Below the pieces are notes generated by a model, which ran no database searches, was not told the DNA's origin, and saw only the letters and a list, made by a program, of their open reading frames with translations. From assembly GCF_002105155.1 (NCBI RefSeq), contig NW_019029008.1, forward strand, positions 1-64,000: 64,000 nucleotides of DNA. The letters are read 5' to 3'. Of this stretch, positions 1 through 12,015 are shown piece by piece (within the stretch, counting starts at the first letter, position 1; each line of letters opens with the position of its first letter). Position numbers and translations under genes: made by a program. Origin of the DNA: Lobosporangium transversale. Taxonomy: Eukaryota; Mortierellomycota; Mortierellomycetes; Mortierellales; Mortierellaceae.

Positions 1-1
1 A

Positions 2-514
2 GAAGAAAGTTTAATTCGAAAGCAACTCGAGCGGTTGGAGGAACAAACAAGGAAGGTTCGAGCGAATAAGAACCTGGAGGTGGGCATGATAAATTTGAAT
101 ATGCAGGTGGACAGCATGAGTATCAATAACGGCAGTATAAGGACCCACTATCCTCATCACCATCCTCATCACCATCCTCATCACCATCCTCATCCTCATC
201 ACCATCCTCATCCTCATCACCGTAATGGTATTAATAATAGTAATAACAATGGTGCGGATATGGGTGTACAAAGCGTTAGCATGGATATGAATATGGGCAC
301 GGGTATGAATATGGGCATCAATGTGAACATGGGTATGCCTTTGGGGTTGGGTTTCGAAGTTGGTGGTGTAAGCATGGAGCACGGAGGCAGCACAGCCACA
401 ACCATAACAGCCACCAGCGCGGGGATTAATACAGCCCACCATCTTGATATGAACGTTACTTCGTTCCTGGGTGAATTCGGTCAGGGACAATACATCTTTT
501 CTGGGGCCCCTTAG
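2..514 (+). CDS. C-terminal part of a His/Pro-repeat protein (5' end outside window)
   Basis: The frame is open from base 2 to a TAG at 512-514, so this is the last exon of a gene that starts to the left. The first 25 residues are charged and helical (repeated Glu, Arg, Lys, Leu), as at the end of a coiled coil. Next comes a block of about 24 residues made of His-His-Pro and His-Pro units, encoded by an imperfect CATCCTCATCAC repeat at about 151-222. It is followed by Asn-rich and Met/Gly/Asn-rich low-complexity sequence. No catalytic or DNA-binding motif is visible in this part. Low-complexity tails of this kind are common in fungal regulators, but I do not recognise the family. The His-rich block could bind metal, which is only a guess. 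Confidence 0.6.
   Translation, partial: EESLIRKQLERLEEQTRKVRANKNLEVGMINLNMQVDSMSINNGSIRTHYPHHHPHHHPHHHPHPHHHPHPHHRNGINNSNNNGADMGVQSVSMDMNMGTGMNMGINVNMGMPLGLGFEVGGVSMEHGGSTATTITATSAGINTAHHLDMNVTSFLGEFGQGQYIFSGAP
151..222 (+). repeat. Imperfect CATCCTCATCAC tandem repeat inside coding sequence
   Basis: Six- and twelve-base units of CATCCT and CATCAC alternate for about 70 bases and keep the reading frame. They encode the His/Pro run of the gene at the left edge. Units that are multiples of three allow length change without frameshift. Confidence 0.85.
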
Positions 515-747
515 ATCATATGTAGAATAATAAAAGTCTTTTTTTCTTCTTCTTCTTCTTCTTGTTACAGGGTCTTGAAGGGCTGAAAACATATCTCGTG
601 GATATGTAAAGTTTTCACTTGATGGGCTTCCATGGCCATAAAATAGTTAATTTTTTAATTTTTAAGATGCCATTTGCCTCCACCCAAGGCTTTATTTTCT
701 TATATACATTGTTTATTATATATATTATTTATTATATTATTGTTGCT

Positions 748-778
<31 letters not shown>

Positions 779-819
779 GTTCATCCCTCTACTCTCGAAC
801 TCTGTTTTAATGTTACTGC
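515..819. other. Gap between two convergent genes
   Basis: 3' flanks of the left-edge gene and the thioredoxin-like gene. It holds a (CTT)n run at 545-561 and a T tract of about 27 bases at 751-778. No supported gene is seen. Confidence 0.7.
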
Positions 820-2043
820 TCATACTGCATGTGATGATTGACTGGTAGAAACTGGTAATGATCCAGAGCCAATTGAATCCAATGCTTGCTCCACCTCAGA
901 CTTAAATGTTCCCAAAGGCGATCCCACATATACGACAACTCCATCAACTAACATGACTGCACAAGGAATAGCTCTGTATCCAGATGGCTTGTATACAGCT
1001 ATGTAGAGTATAAGGATGTATATCGCATACAAAAGTTAGTATCAGTTTAAACATGTTGGTCATATATATATATATATAACATGTTCTCCTTGTTTTGTTT
1101 TGTCTTACAATCTTTTGCAAACCCCTCTGCATTGTCAACCAGCATTGTATATCGAAATGCTTCTTGATGCTCATCGAGAAACGTGTTGAGAAGATCTATA
1201 TCGGTCGGTTTAGTTGTGCTAAAGATACTCTCATTATTGATTCCGATGAAAGCTACTTGTCCCGCGAATTCCTCTGCCAATTGTGATACTTCTGGTCCTG
1301 CCTCTAGACACGGATCGCACCTATAGGGGTTCAAGATGAATATGAGAAGTTGGAAGGATTAACATGATGGTCACTTTTTTCTTTAAATCTTTCACTGTAG
1401 TGATTCAGAATGGGCATTAATAAAAAAATAAAAAAAATACAATAGGATCAATCTAAGAATCCCATTTCTCTTGCTGCTCCAGCTGTTAGAAATAAGTAAG
1501 ATTAAAGCCAGAGAGATGGCAATTAGATATGCCCGCTTGAAAATGCTCTTAAACGCCGCATTTTTTTTTTTACACCAATGATAGGCACCAATTGAGTTCT
1601 CTACAATTGTCTCACTCCAACACCTCATCTCGTTGTCAATTACTAATTACTCACCAACTGGCCCAAAAATCAAGAACAACGACTCTTTCTTGACCTCGGT
1701 AATGAGGCCCAGAGATGTATGCACATTTAGAGACAATGACCATAGGATCGATTTTCATTCCCAAGATGGGACTTCTCCAACCTGGACGGAAACAGGGGGC
1801 AGGTCCCTTTTTGAGCTCTGCTCGGATCGCGTCATACGACTGAATCTTGAAGCGAGCGAGGAGCTCGAATGGATCTGCAAATCCAATTTCTTGAGCGCGT
1901 GTCTTGAATTGATCAACGGCGCGATCAAAGGGTTCATCTTCCCACTTATCCTCATACTTATCCTTGAATGGCTTTTCAAGAATAGTAGTATAAGCATCAA
2001 TTAAGAGCTTCTCTGTATCTGTTAAAGGTGGGTTAGGAGCCAT
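820..2043 (-). CDS. Thioredoxin-fold oxidoreductase (TlpA/AhpC-TSA-like)
   Basis: Three exons: 2043-1655, 1320-1109 and 998-820, with GTGAGT and GTAAGA donors. The joined frame is 259 residues. An N-terminal helical stretch (about residues 8-90) is followed by a thioredoxin fold that begins with a hydrophobic strand and the active site WASWCDPC. The first Trp-Ala-Ser-Trp lies at the end of exon 1 and the two cysteines open exon 2, so the redox motif is split by an intron. A later AIPC segment supplies the usual cis-Pro region. No signal peptide is evident, so a cytosolic thiol-disulfide role is likely. The substrate is unknown, and the long N-terminal part is not typical of plain thioredoxin. 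The start is ATG at 2043, just downstream of a pyrimidine/AT-rich leader. Confidence 0.8.
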
Positions 2044-2906
2044 TTTTTTTTTTCTTTTTTCTTTCTTTGCGCCAACTATTGTTGTTATTGTTTGTTATTG
2101 TTGTTGTTGTTGTTGTTGATCTTTGATCAAATCAATTAGTAAATAAATCGTGTATATTGAAAGAAAAGAGTCTGTCAAGTTAACTAGAGAAGCAGTGGAG
2201 AACGTTGAATGTTGAAGTTCGAAGTGTAAATGCTGACGAATGTAGATGACAAACAGGAATGATGAGAATGTGTGACAGAAAAAGAAAAAGGAAAAAAAAA
2301 AAAAAAAAAGAGAATGAAGGGTAGATGATTAGAAAAAAAAATAAAAATAAAAGTTAGTGATGAAGGAAGAAGGAAAGAGTCAAGAACGTTTGTTGCTTAT
2401 TTTATTTCATTCATACTCATAGCGACCAATGTTCACAACGACTTGCCCAGGAACGGGTAGGTCAATAAGCGGCACAGCCCCGAGCATAGTCGTGCACCAC
2501 AACCAGGTGAAGGAGAAGGAGGTCAATTTCCTTCTATCTATTCTTTCTATTGCTCCTCCTGCTCATTGGTTCCGCCGTCTTGCCTTTTTATGCTTGTCCA
2601 TTTTGTATGCATCCTTTTTGTGCAACATGGGAAGATGGTCGAACTTGACAAACACACGTTCATCGAATACATGGAAATATTCTGAACCTTTTCTTTCAAT
2701 TAAATTATGCAGCTTATACCCTAAAGAGCTGGTCTGGACCTTTTTTTTTGTACCTAGAACACATTGGCAGATGATGCATGCGCACACTCCACTTTTCTTT
2801 CATTCCTTCTTTGTTGTCTATATTTTACTATGAAGGCAATCGTTATTGCTACAGATAATGAGATAGTATGTACAAATACAATACAAGACACAAAGTCTAG
2901 ATTATT
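2044..2906. other. Intergenic stretch: promoter side of the thioredoxin gene, 3' side of the LEA-2-like gene
   Basis: Contains (TTG)n at about 2085-2118 (read on +), an A20 tract near 2290 and AT-rich DNA. Short open frames here show no family features and I support none as a gene. Confidence 0.6.
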
Positions 2907-4478
2907 TCAAGACGAAAGGGTGGTTGTGGATCCTGCGGTATTTCCAGGTGTTGACGCTTGTGATGACCTACTTGAGGGTGTTATGCTCGGATTGGTAGTC
3001 TGGCTCATAGTTTCTGACGCACCACCATTGCTTCCTGACGGAGTTTCAGCTCCAGCTCCTGATCCAGAGGAAGGAGATGTTGGCTCTGTTACATGCTTCC
3101 TGGCATTCACAGGACATGGTACCCTATCAACATTGAAACTAAACTGTGGTTTCCAAATCCAGGAGAGACCCCGTATAAACATCTTGCCTCCAATGGTTAG
3201 ATTGATACCGGGCACCAAAGCGCCTGAACTCAGATCCACAGGTTTGCATGCAGTAAAAAGTTCCTGGAGTGTGCCATCTGCATTCGTGTCAATCTTCAAT
3301 GACCGATAATCGAGTGTCATGGGCACAGAGATCACCTGAGCTATCCGAGGTCTGATCAAAAACGACGAAGGAAGACCTTCATTATTGCCTATCTTTGTCT
3401 GATCAATCTTCATCCACACCTAAATAGAAGAGCAAAAGAAAATTTGGTTAAAACGAGCCTGTACATATTTGTATTTTTTTTAGAAGGAAAAAAAAAAAAC
3501 ACTTACCCCCATTTCGAGGGATGTGAATCGCAGAGGCACATAGTTAACTTGACTATCTACACGCATTTGCAGTGAAAATGATTCTTGGATTTGATTTTTG
3601 GTCACAACAGGATCACCTAAAGGTGTAACTGATTCAAAGCTGAAGCTTGGGGATCTTGGCACGACAAAGTACAATGCTACGGCCAGACATATCAAAACCA
3701 CAAATGAAATGTATACGCAAGTTCTTCTGGAGCAGCACCAGCATCGCTTCGAATCCTTTTGTCGAAGTGCTCCACGTTCCTGACCCTCTTCTTCATCAGA
3801 ATCCTCTGAATTATAACACTGTTTCTTTTTGCCTTTACTAGAAAGACTACTTTGGCCGACACCACTTGGAGTTCCTGTTTCTGATGAAGTTTTTGGGATG
3901 ACATCAGCATTCTTGCCTTCCTCCTCTTGCTTGAGCCGCTGCTGACTCGAATGTGCATTGGGCAAGGGGTATTGATCCGGTATCGAGGTTGTTTGATCAG
4001 GTTCTAGACTATGAAGTCTACGCATTTCATATTGTTGATGACCACCATTACCATTGTGGCCTCCTCCTCCTCCACTGTTAGTGCTGCTTAGAGAATACTT
4101 GGAACTGTGAGTCATTTGATTCATTTCTTCAAAAGATGCAGGTGAATCATGATAAGGAGAGTGTGATCCTCTTTGTTGAAACTGGTGGTGATGGTGTTGA
4201 GAATAAGCTGAGCGATAAGGATCTGATCTATAATCTTGGCGATCTTGCGTTTGCAAAATGGGGCTGGAAGGATAAGGTGGATGGGATGGTTGTTGAACCG
4301 GCTGATAGCCTTTAAATGACGATGGGTCTACGCCAGCTCCCAAAGATTCTCCTGCAGCTGCAGAACTTTCTGTACTGGTCTGCGTACGAGCCCACAGAGG
4401 CTGACTGGCAGCCAATGTTGGTGAACCTTGTTCGTCGGGCACGCTCTGGTAGCCCTCTGATGTCCTGTAAGCACGCAT
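2907..4478 (-). CDS. LEA-2-like single-pass membrane protein
   Basis: Two exons, 4478-3507 and 3419-2907, joined in phase 0 by a GTAAGT donor; about 494 residues. The first 230 residues are Gln/Ser/Pro/His-rich and disordered. A basic cysteine cluster (CWCC, then RRTC) immediately precedes one hydrophobic helix of about 20 residues. After it comes a domain with the layout of fungal LEA-2 (WHy-type) proteins: beta-rich, with FSFESV near the membrane, then repeated hydrophobic strands and a Ser/Thr/Pro-rich tail. The cysteines next to the membrane suggest palmitoylation (inference). Orientation is probably N-in with the LEA-2 domain outside or in the lumen. I chose ATG 4478. The frame stays open upstream to about 4580 without an ATG, so a spliced upstream start is possible. 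Cellular role unknown; related fungal proteins are plasma-membrane or vacuole-associated. Confidence 0.7.
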
Positions 4479-5164
4479 GGTAGGGTGTGCCTGGGCTAGA
4501 GATTGTGTCTGCAATTGTCCTTGTACCTGTGGCTGGAGCTGAATCTGAGACTGGTAATCTTTATTGAGCGAAGCAAGCAAAAGGATAGTCGATGAAATAG
4601 GATGAGTGTGTGAGGACGAACAATAGGAAGAGCAAAAAGAAGGATATCAAATAAGAAAAGCAAGGGGAGTGAACGAAATACCAAAGTGTCAAGATGAGAG
4701 GAATGATGATGATGTGTTGCTATTAATTCGATGGGCGTAAAAATGATAAAAATAAAAGTAAATTTAGACAAAGGGGTGGCGCACGATCCACCTGCCCTAT
4801 TAGCATGTTTGAGCCACGCTTTGCCTTTTGTCATATTACCATAGCCACTTCTTGGTCAGTCATGCCCACCAGGCAAGGACGCACACATCGGTTAAAACAT
4901 TAACTACCATCGCACTGTCTTTGTTACAGTCAAAATCGGTCAGAGTAAAATTCATTACACACTAAGCTGATAATTAATAACCGATCCTTCTCTGGTTCCA
5001 AAAACGATCTCACTAAGGATCTCCCATCCCGACCATATCACCTCTCCTCGCATCCCGTAACTGCCTCCTGACCACACTCCCACAACTCACGCACAGACCA
5101 GAAAAGCTCCTTTCAGGTTCTGGGTTGTCTGTGCAGGCAATAATAATAAAAAAGCTTTTTTTTC
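4479..5164. other. Upstream region of the LEA-2-like gene
   Basis: Pyrimidine-rich on the coding strand near 4580-4740, compatible with a leader and promoter. No coding sequence supported. Confidence 0.5.
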
Positions 5165-6050
5165 AAATAAAAGGAATCCTAACTGAAAAAAGAACAGACT
5201 AACTTTGTGCTTGACTTCCAGAAAGTGTACAATAAATGCACAAAACACAGAAAAAAATGAATGATGGGAGCAGAAATAGCGTACGAAGACCTGTGATGCG
5301 TGGATGGTGTAAGAGCATCGCATCATACCTCCCCTCACACTTACCATTCTTGACTCCTCGAGCAGATATACTAGACGTCCGAAAACGATACGGATCACGG
5401 ATAGGTGAATCAATACTAGGCGCCCGACGCGTGGGACTCGAGTTGACTAAATTCTTCTCTCTTCCAAAGCTGGTTGGAAATGGATGACTATGTGACGAAT
5501 ATGGTAGCATAGAAGGTTCCAATGGAGAAGAAGAATAGGAAGAAGGCGGAGAGCAGTCTACTCCGAAGGAAGTTAAGATTAGTGGTGGACTCGGTGTACC
5601 TGTAGGAAGTAGTGAGGGTACTCTAGGGATGACTGGAGGTCCATTAAGACTGGAAAAACTACTACCAGAGCTGTACTGCCTAGTACGACGAGTTTGATCA
5701 AGTCTTTCGCCAGAGTGTTGTCTTTGACGCGTCTGCGGTGCTGTTGTGTTGCCGGAAGGCGAAGCTACTACAATGGCTGTAACAGGACAGGGTGCTGATC
5801 TAGGAGAAGAAGGAGAAGAATGTGGAGCTGGGGCGACGAGAGGGGCTGGCTTCCGTTTGGATGTTGGAGAAAGAGGCGGGGTTTTAGTCGGACGAGAGGT
5901 CGGAGGTGTGTTCTTTCTGATGTGTGCTTGGTGTGGAATCTTGATATCTGTCACCACCGCGTCTAAGTGGTTTAAAGAGCGAGTGGTTCCAGGATGAGCA
6001 GCAACCTCTACTGATGTGGCCGCACGTGGATACACTGGCAAGGGCTCCAT
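5165..6050 (-). CDS. Pro/Ser-rich low-complexity protein, unknown function
   Basis: A long open stretch encodes about 230 residues rich in Pro, Ser, Thr and Arg, with SP and TP dipeptides and blocks such as TPPTSRPTKTPP. ATG 6050 is the first convincing start; ATG 6128 in the same frame is an alternative, and an upstream exon cannot be excluded. A strong donor (GTAAGTGTGAGG) lies at about 5344-5333. A good acceptor with a T-rich tract near 5174 would add a short last exon ending close to 5165. If that intron is not used, the frame continues to about 5199. No domain is recognisable. The composition suggests an intrinsically disordered scaffold or phosphorylation target, which is inference. Confidence 0.45.
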
Positions 6051-6128
6051 GGCGCGGAAATGTGTGTCAATAGTGGTTTTGTGACTAAAAGGATGGTTTG
6101 CCACTCTCTTCAGCGATATCAAACCCAT

Positions 6129-8338
6129 CCACAGCAGATGTGGCGATGTTCTCGTATTTGTTGTTCTGTTGATTTTGAAAACCAAATAGCGGGATAAGGG
6201 ACAAAAGACAAAGGATTGAGGACAAGAAAAATATTTTATGGTGGCGAATGAACTGATGAAATGGCAAAATTATATTGGAGACAGAGAATTATGCCCTACA
6301 CGAATGAATGGGCCGCGATTTCATGCATGGCATGGTAAGAAGACGTAAAGAAATGCTTCTGTAATGAAGGTGTGAGAGCTGAATGTAGGAAAAAAGTATA
6401 GAAGGTTACAAAAGGGAAAAAGTTTACATGCTTCTTCCTCTTCCCGCCAGCCTTTTTCTCCCAGGAACAGCTGGGTCAGTTGTCTTTGGGCAGGGGCATT
6501 GACAGAGGAATAAGGAGATTACATGATGAGTGTGTATGCAAACGGCAAAAGTTCAAAGATTCAGTTCCAGTGCTTCCATCATGTGTTTATTTGTTTTGAG
6601 CATGTTACGATATGTTGATAGCTTTTTTTTTGTGTAAGGGACATTTCTTGGATGATGCTACACAGCTCTTTTACTATAATTACTTCATTGTAGAAAGAGG
6701 ATGTCATGAGTATCTATTTTAGATGCATAGTCATCCATTTGGCTTTACTTGGCTCTATTTAGCTCCAAATGGCTGGAATAATGGAAAGTAATGCTAATGC
6801 AAGCGGACTGCAGATTTTCATTTGTTGTAACGCCTTGGAGTTGGTCGACATTAGGAAACAACATTGGGTTTGAAAATTGACATTTGCTCGTAAACTTGGC
6901 TGCGACGGTTGATGTTGATGGTGGTATTATAGACCTTGCCCAGCAATCTTGGCTTAGGAATCGTACGTTTGGCCGGTATGGGTTAATAAATCGTAGGTAT
7001 TCCCGGAAAAGAAATCTCTAGCCAAAAATCGTTTTACAGCAAATTCGCCAACGTTAGGTGCCCTAGAGAGGTAAGTCCAACCGAGAGAGGTATAGGTGCA
7101 AAGTAGACGAGAACAGTTTAAACTGTCTGGAGAGTGGCTAGTTTGCTTTTCACCAGATAAGCCGACTGCAGAGCGTATGCAGTAATGATGCATGAGCACA
7201 TGAATTGTCAGGCAGAGCATAATGCGAGGTACAGCATTGAATGATTGGCAATAAATTGATGGAAATTCTATTCAGGAACTCTAAAAGCAATAATTATAAG
7301 AGAATCTGACAAAGACCTGTTCACATGCAGGTGTGTCTCTCTCCTGCTTACTGACGTGCATATTCATTAATGACCTGTGTGCGCGACATGGAGATAAATG
7401 CGCGGGTGTAGGAAGTTGAAAGATCGACGACCTTTTCAAATTAGCTTGTTTTCTTCGTGTCACCACTGAACCCTTGGACTTGTGCATGGCATTGCAGGAA
7501 TTGAGCCACACGGACGCTGATGCGAACCTCTTACCATTGTAATAAAGAACTTGGCTCTGATTGAGAAGGGCATGGGGGTGTAAAGAGAGGGGTAGGACAG
7601 ACCAAACAGGAGTTGACGCTTTCATCATGGGTTTTCTAACAATATCAAGTTGGATAAGATTGTTGAGATAGCAGAGAAGTTTTAAACGCTGCGCCCATTA
7701 ATCGTAGTTACAGACAATATTAAATAGACCACATCTAGAAACGACCGGGCCCCCATTCTCGGTGAGCAGCATTATCAAAGCACAGGATGTAACTATCTGT
7801 TTCTTGATCCGAAGTTCACCAGTTTGAACCGAAAGAGAGTAACACCATGGGGTTATTCAATAGCGAGTTTATAAGCTAGACAGAGGTTTGTGCCAAGCTT
7901 TTCCCCAAACTTATCCAAGAACGTGGTTTTGACGCGGAAAGTGAAGATTAGAAGGAAGGCGGAAAGCGTCAAGTAGTTCTGACACATTTAAATACACAAG
8001 GGAATGCTGGCCATATCATATTGGGCACGTGATAATGAGGGATCGCGAAGGGAGAGCCACTGCGGCTCATGGCTCATGGCTCATGGCGTAGTCATTATGA
8101 AATGGGCCGCCCTCAGGAATCGGGGTCAGGGCGCGCGCGCAAAAAAAAGAAGAGAGCATGGATCATTTGGATTCTTCTAAGTTCTTTTTGCATTCGACCT
8201 TCGACCACCATGCTTCAGATGCAAGGTCGACAAAAATTTCTGTCACACCGGATACCAGACATGCATTTGAGCTTTGGCCCGGTGGGCAACTATTTTTTTT
8301 TTTTAAAACAATTATTTTCTTCTCATTCCTTCATTCTT

Positions 8339-8369
<31 letters not shown>

Positions 8370-8482
8370 TCCAACCACTTCGCAGCATTACCACCATAGA
8401 CAACTAATTAACTAATTAACTATATATACCACCTATCTAATTAATTGGCATATAGCAATAATAAGAGCAAGAGTAACATAAA
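6129..8482. other. 2.3-kb gene-poor interval upstream of the copine gene
   Basis: No frame with family features on either strand. It includes three head-to-tail copies of GGCTCAT at about 8064-8087, a GCGCGCGCGC run near 8131, and T tracts at 8290-8305 and 8345-8366 in the likely copine leader. Confidence 0.6.
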
Positions 8483-10766
8483 ATGTATCGACCACCTTCA
8501 CTTCCTTTGACTGTACCCGTCGCACCCAAACTTGAGCTCAAGATCAAATGCAGGTCAGCTGGGAACATGCTTTGGCAATGTCTACTCGGATTTTATCTTG
8601 CATAAGGAAATATATTTCCAGACTATGGATCTAACTTGATTTGTTTTACTTTTTATAAACTTTTCAACATTTGTAGAGGACTTGCAGATTTAGATATTCT
8701 CTCGAAATCTGACCCCCAATGTTTTGTTTTTATGATGGACCAGAAGACGAGAACATGGGCAACAGAGCCAATAGGAAGGACAGAGATGGTTCTGAACAAG
8801 TTGGACTGTGATTTTGTCCAGAGTATCATTATTGATTATCGTTTTGAATCTATTCAGCCTATTCGTTTCACGATGGTGGACGTTGATAATCGCAACAATC
8901 CTTCATGGAAAGCTCAAGAGCTCATTGGGCATTTCGACACAGAAGTTGGAAAGATTGGTAAATTGCGCTACTTTCATTCTTTGATATGGTGTTATGTATT
9001 CAATTAAGAGCACCAGGCTTACCAACAAAGTCAATTTGCTGTGTTTCTAGTTGGAAGCAGAGGTAGAACCCTTGCTGGTCGGCTAGAACACCCACAACAC
9101 CGCAGCTCTCATCGCGGAACTATTATTGTTTGCGCGGAAGAGCAGTCTCTGTCAAAGCGTGTGATCAAGTATGTTTTTGAATTGAGGATATGGATTTTTT
9201 AAAAAAGGTTCATGATGTGATTGTCGATTGTTGCTAAATCTTATACTTTATGATAATTTTAGGTTCAACATTGAGGCCACAAAGATTGCCAAAAAGGGCT
9301 TTTTCCGTTCAGAGCCTAGTTCATTCTTTACCATCCATCGTGCCTCAGAGAACGGCGTCTTTTCGCCAATATATCAGTCTCCGGTGATTCGATCAAAATA
9401 CAATCCAATCTGGCCAGAGTTCTCTATTAAGGAGAATCTACTTTGTAATGGCGATCCAAACAGACAACTTAAAATCGAGGTGAAGAAGTTCAAGGAAAAT
9501 GGGCGTAAGGCACTAATATTTGAAGAAAGCTTCTGTCACGCTTTTTACACAAATAATATTATATAACTGATCAAGGAATGCCTTTTTTCTTACTTTCAAT
9601 GCTCGATTTCAAGTAGAGCACGTTACAATCGGTAATACCCCAGTCTTTACCTTGCAGGAGCTTTTGGGTACTCAAATGCCAAAGCCTTTCCCATTATCGC
9701 CTATGCCTGTCGGTACTGAGTTGTTGATCAGGAGGATGGTAGTCACGGAGTCTCCATCGTTCCTTGATTATCTAGCTGGTGGAGTGCCTCTGAATCTAGT
9801 TGTTGCGATCGATTTCACTCAAAGTAACGGCGATCCACGTAACCCAAAATCGTTGCACTACAGAAGCCCAACTGGTGAAAATGATTATACGCGTGCTATC
9901 CGTAGTGTAGGTAATATTCTGCAATGCTACGATACGGATAAGAAATTCCCTGCTTATGGCTTTGGTGGGAGAGTGAATGGCCAAGTGAGCCACTGTTTTG
10001 CTCTTAATGGAAACCCGCAATATGTAAGTGTTCAAGCGCTTTTTCAAAAAGTGTAACGTTTATTGAGATATCCAGTTTACTAATGTGATTTTTTTCGTGA
10101 CAACATGGTATGATGCTAAATTAGCCCGAAGTGGACGGAGTAGAAGGGATTCTTGCCGCATACTGGCATGCACTGCAATATGCCGAACTATATGGCCCTA
10201 CTAATTTCTCGCCTGTCATCAATCAGACAGCAGCTATTTGTAACCAGCATCGATCAGGCGATTTGGAAGAGTACTATGTACTTTTGATCCTCACTGATGG
10301 AGTCATCACAGACATGGACAATACTATCCGTGCAATTATAGCGGCATCGCGATTACCAATGTCAATCATTATTATAGGTATTGGGCCAGCTAACTTCGAC
10401 AATATGAACGTATTGGATGCAGATGATGAACCACTTCGAGCCAACGGGATGACTATGGCACGCGATATTGTCCAGTTTGTTCCCTTCCGAGATTTTCAAG
10501 GAGGCGCGTTTGCAGACGAAGCTCTTGCAGAAGCTGTCCTTGCAGAGGTGCCTGATCAATTTGTGGACTATATGACACAACATCGTGTGCTGCCTCGTGC
10601 GCCCCCACGCGCTGATACTGTACAGGCAATGAACAATGGCGGAGTAGTATATAGTAGGCCTGTGTCAACTTTCAACACTGCTCCTATAATGGAAGGGTCC
10701 TCCAGCCTTAGGTCGCCACAAGTACAGAGCAGTCGCCTGTCATATCAGTCAGGAAAACAATATTAA
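8483..10766 (+). CDS. Copine (C2A-C2B-von Willebrand A domain protein)
   Basis: Six exons: 8483-8553, 8677-8957, 9051-9168, 9263-9504, 9617-10023 and 10125-10766. They join in frame to 586 residues, the usual copine length. C2A runs from about residue 15 ([11 protein letters not shown], then KSDP, a calcium-loop Asp) to about 145. C2B follows from VIKFNIEA with a SEPSSFF loop. The copine vWA domain begins near residue 285 with [10 protein letters not shown], the copine form of the MIDAS motif, and continues through YGFGG, VDGVEGI and LLILTDG. Copines are calcium-dependent phospholipid-binding proteins that move to membranes and recruit partners. No transmembrane segment is present, as expected. 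Start chosen at ATG 8483 because it opens the first C2 strand after a short Pro-rich leader. Confidence 0.93.
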
Positions 10767-11441
10767 GTTCATATACATTGTAATAAAGTAATAATAGTAC
10801 TGCGTCGCATGTGGGACTCAACGGTGTCCACAGTGAGAAGCAGTTCCAGACCCCAAGCATGTTTGTCTACAAAACCGAGGCAAATTCTACTAATACCATT
10901 GCCACACATGTACACATTGCGCTTGGATCCCAATGCATGCATACAATGTGAGTGCGCATGTGTCGTTGTGCTCTGGCCTCAAGCACCATTTTGTTCCCTC
11001 CATACTTGAATACTTTGCCCGAATACAATACGCGGTCATTTTCCACGACTAAGCATTGTAATTAAAATGCTTTCCTTCTTCCTATACAATCCACATTCTT
11101 GAACAAAACGATTCCATTTCCATTCCAATTTGCTCCTTTTTTAGAATCATTTTGCTCTTCGCTCCACTCGCCTCCAATACATATACGCTTCATCCTTCTC
11201 TCAGCTGAGCAAAAATATTATTACACATACGCGTCGAATCATTTTGCTTGTTTTTTCACCCGAACGCTACAAACAACAAGGTTTGATACTCTCTCTTCAT
11301 CTCCTGTAAATATTTATCTCCTTCCACTCTCTCATTTTACTCTTTGTAAGTTATTGCGCTGTTCGCCACTTCTTTTTCTCTAGTTGCTCAAAACATTCTG
11401 GCTGCTGCGGCAAGCTTGCAACAACAATTGTATAAGTTGTA

Positions 11442-11472
<31 letters not shown>

Positions 11473-11795
11473 GCCCAGGTGGTTTAGTTGCCGCACTCGA
11501 CAAAGAGTTGCACAGCATAAAATAGGAGTTTTGTTTTAGTGAAAGTGGCGCCTACTCTATTTTCTAGTTTCATTGCTCCTTCTCTGCCTCTCTCTCTGCC
11601 TCTCTCTCCCATCTTGTTATAGTACACCCATTCACTTATTCAACCGCTTTGCCATTCACTCTTAAACTGAAACAAACAGAATCTTTTTTTTTTGGGCGCT
11701 TATCTTGTTTCCGTGCTAAAAAAGCAGCCACCTGTCCCGCAGTTTCTACCAACCAAAAGCCTATCCTTGCGCCCCATTGTACGCGATATCTGAGC

Positions 11796-11832
<37 letters not shown>

Positions 11833-12015
11833 TCTACCGCCCTTGTTTTAGCTAACACTAAACGTACACTGTTTCTTTTATACTCTCCAGAACTGACGTT
11901 GGTCTCACACGGACTGCCTCATAGAAAGAGAAAAAAGAAAGTCTGCCATCTATCGCGAAAAATAATCAAAAAAATCTAAAAATCAAAAACAAAAAAAAAG
12001 TGGGCTTGGCGTTAC
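10767..12015. other. Intergenic region before the ubiquitin hydrolase gene
   Basis: Holds the copine 3' flank and the likely promoter and leader of the next gene. It has T tracts at about 11442-11463 and 11801-11828 and strong C/T bias from 11090 onward, typical of fungal promoters. No supported gene. Confidence 0.6.

Noticed and set aside
11-592. Long minus-strand frame with His/Arg/Met runs opposite the left-edge gene
   Set aside because: It is the antisense of the CATCCTCATCAC repeat; its composition comes from the repeat and there is no supporting start, splice or family signal.
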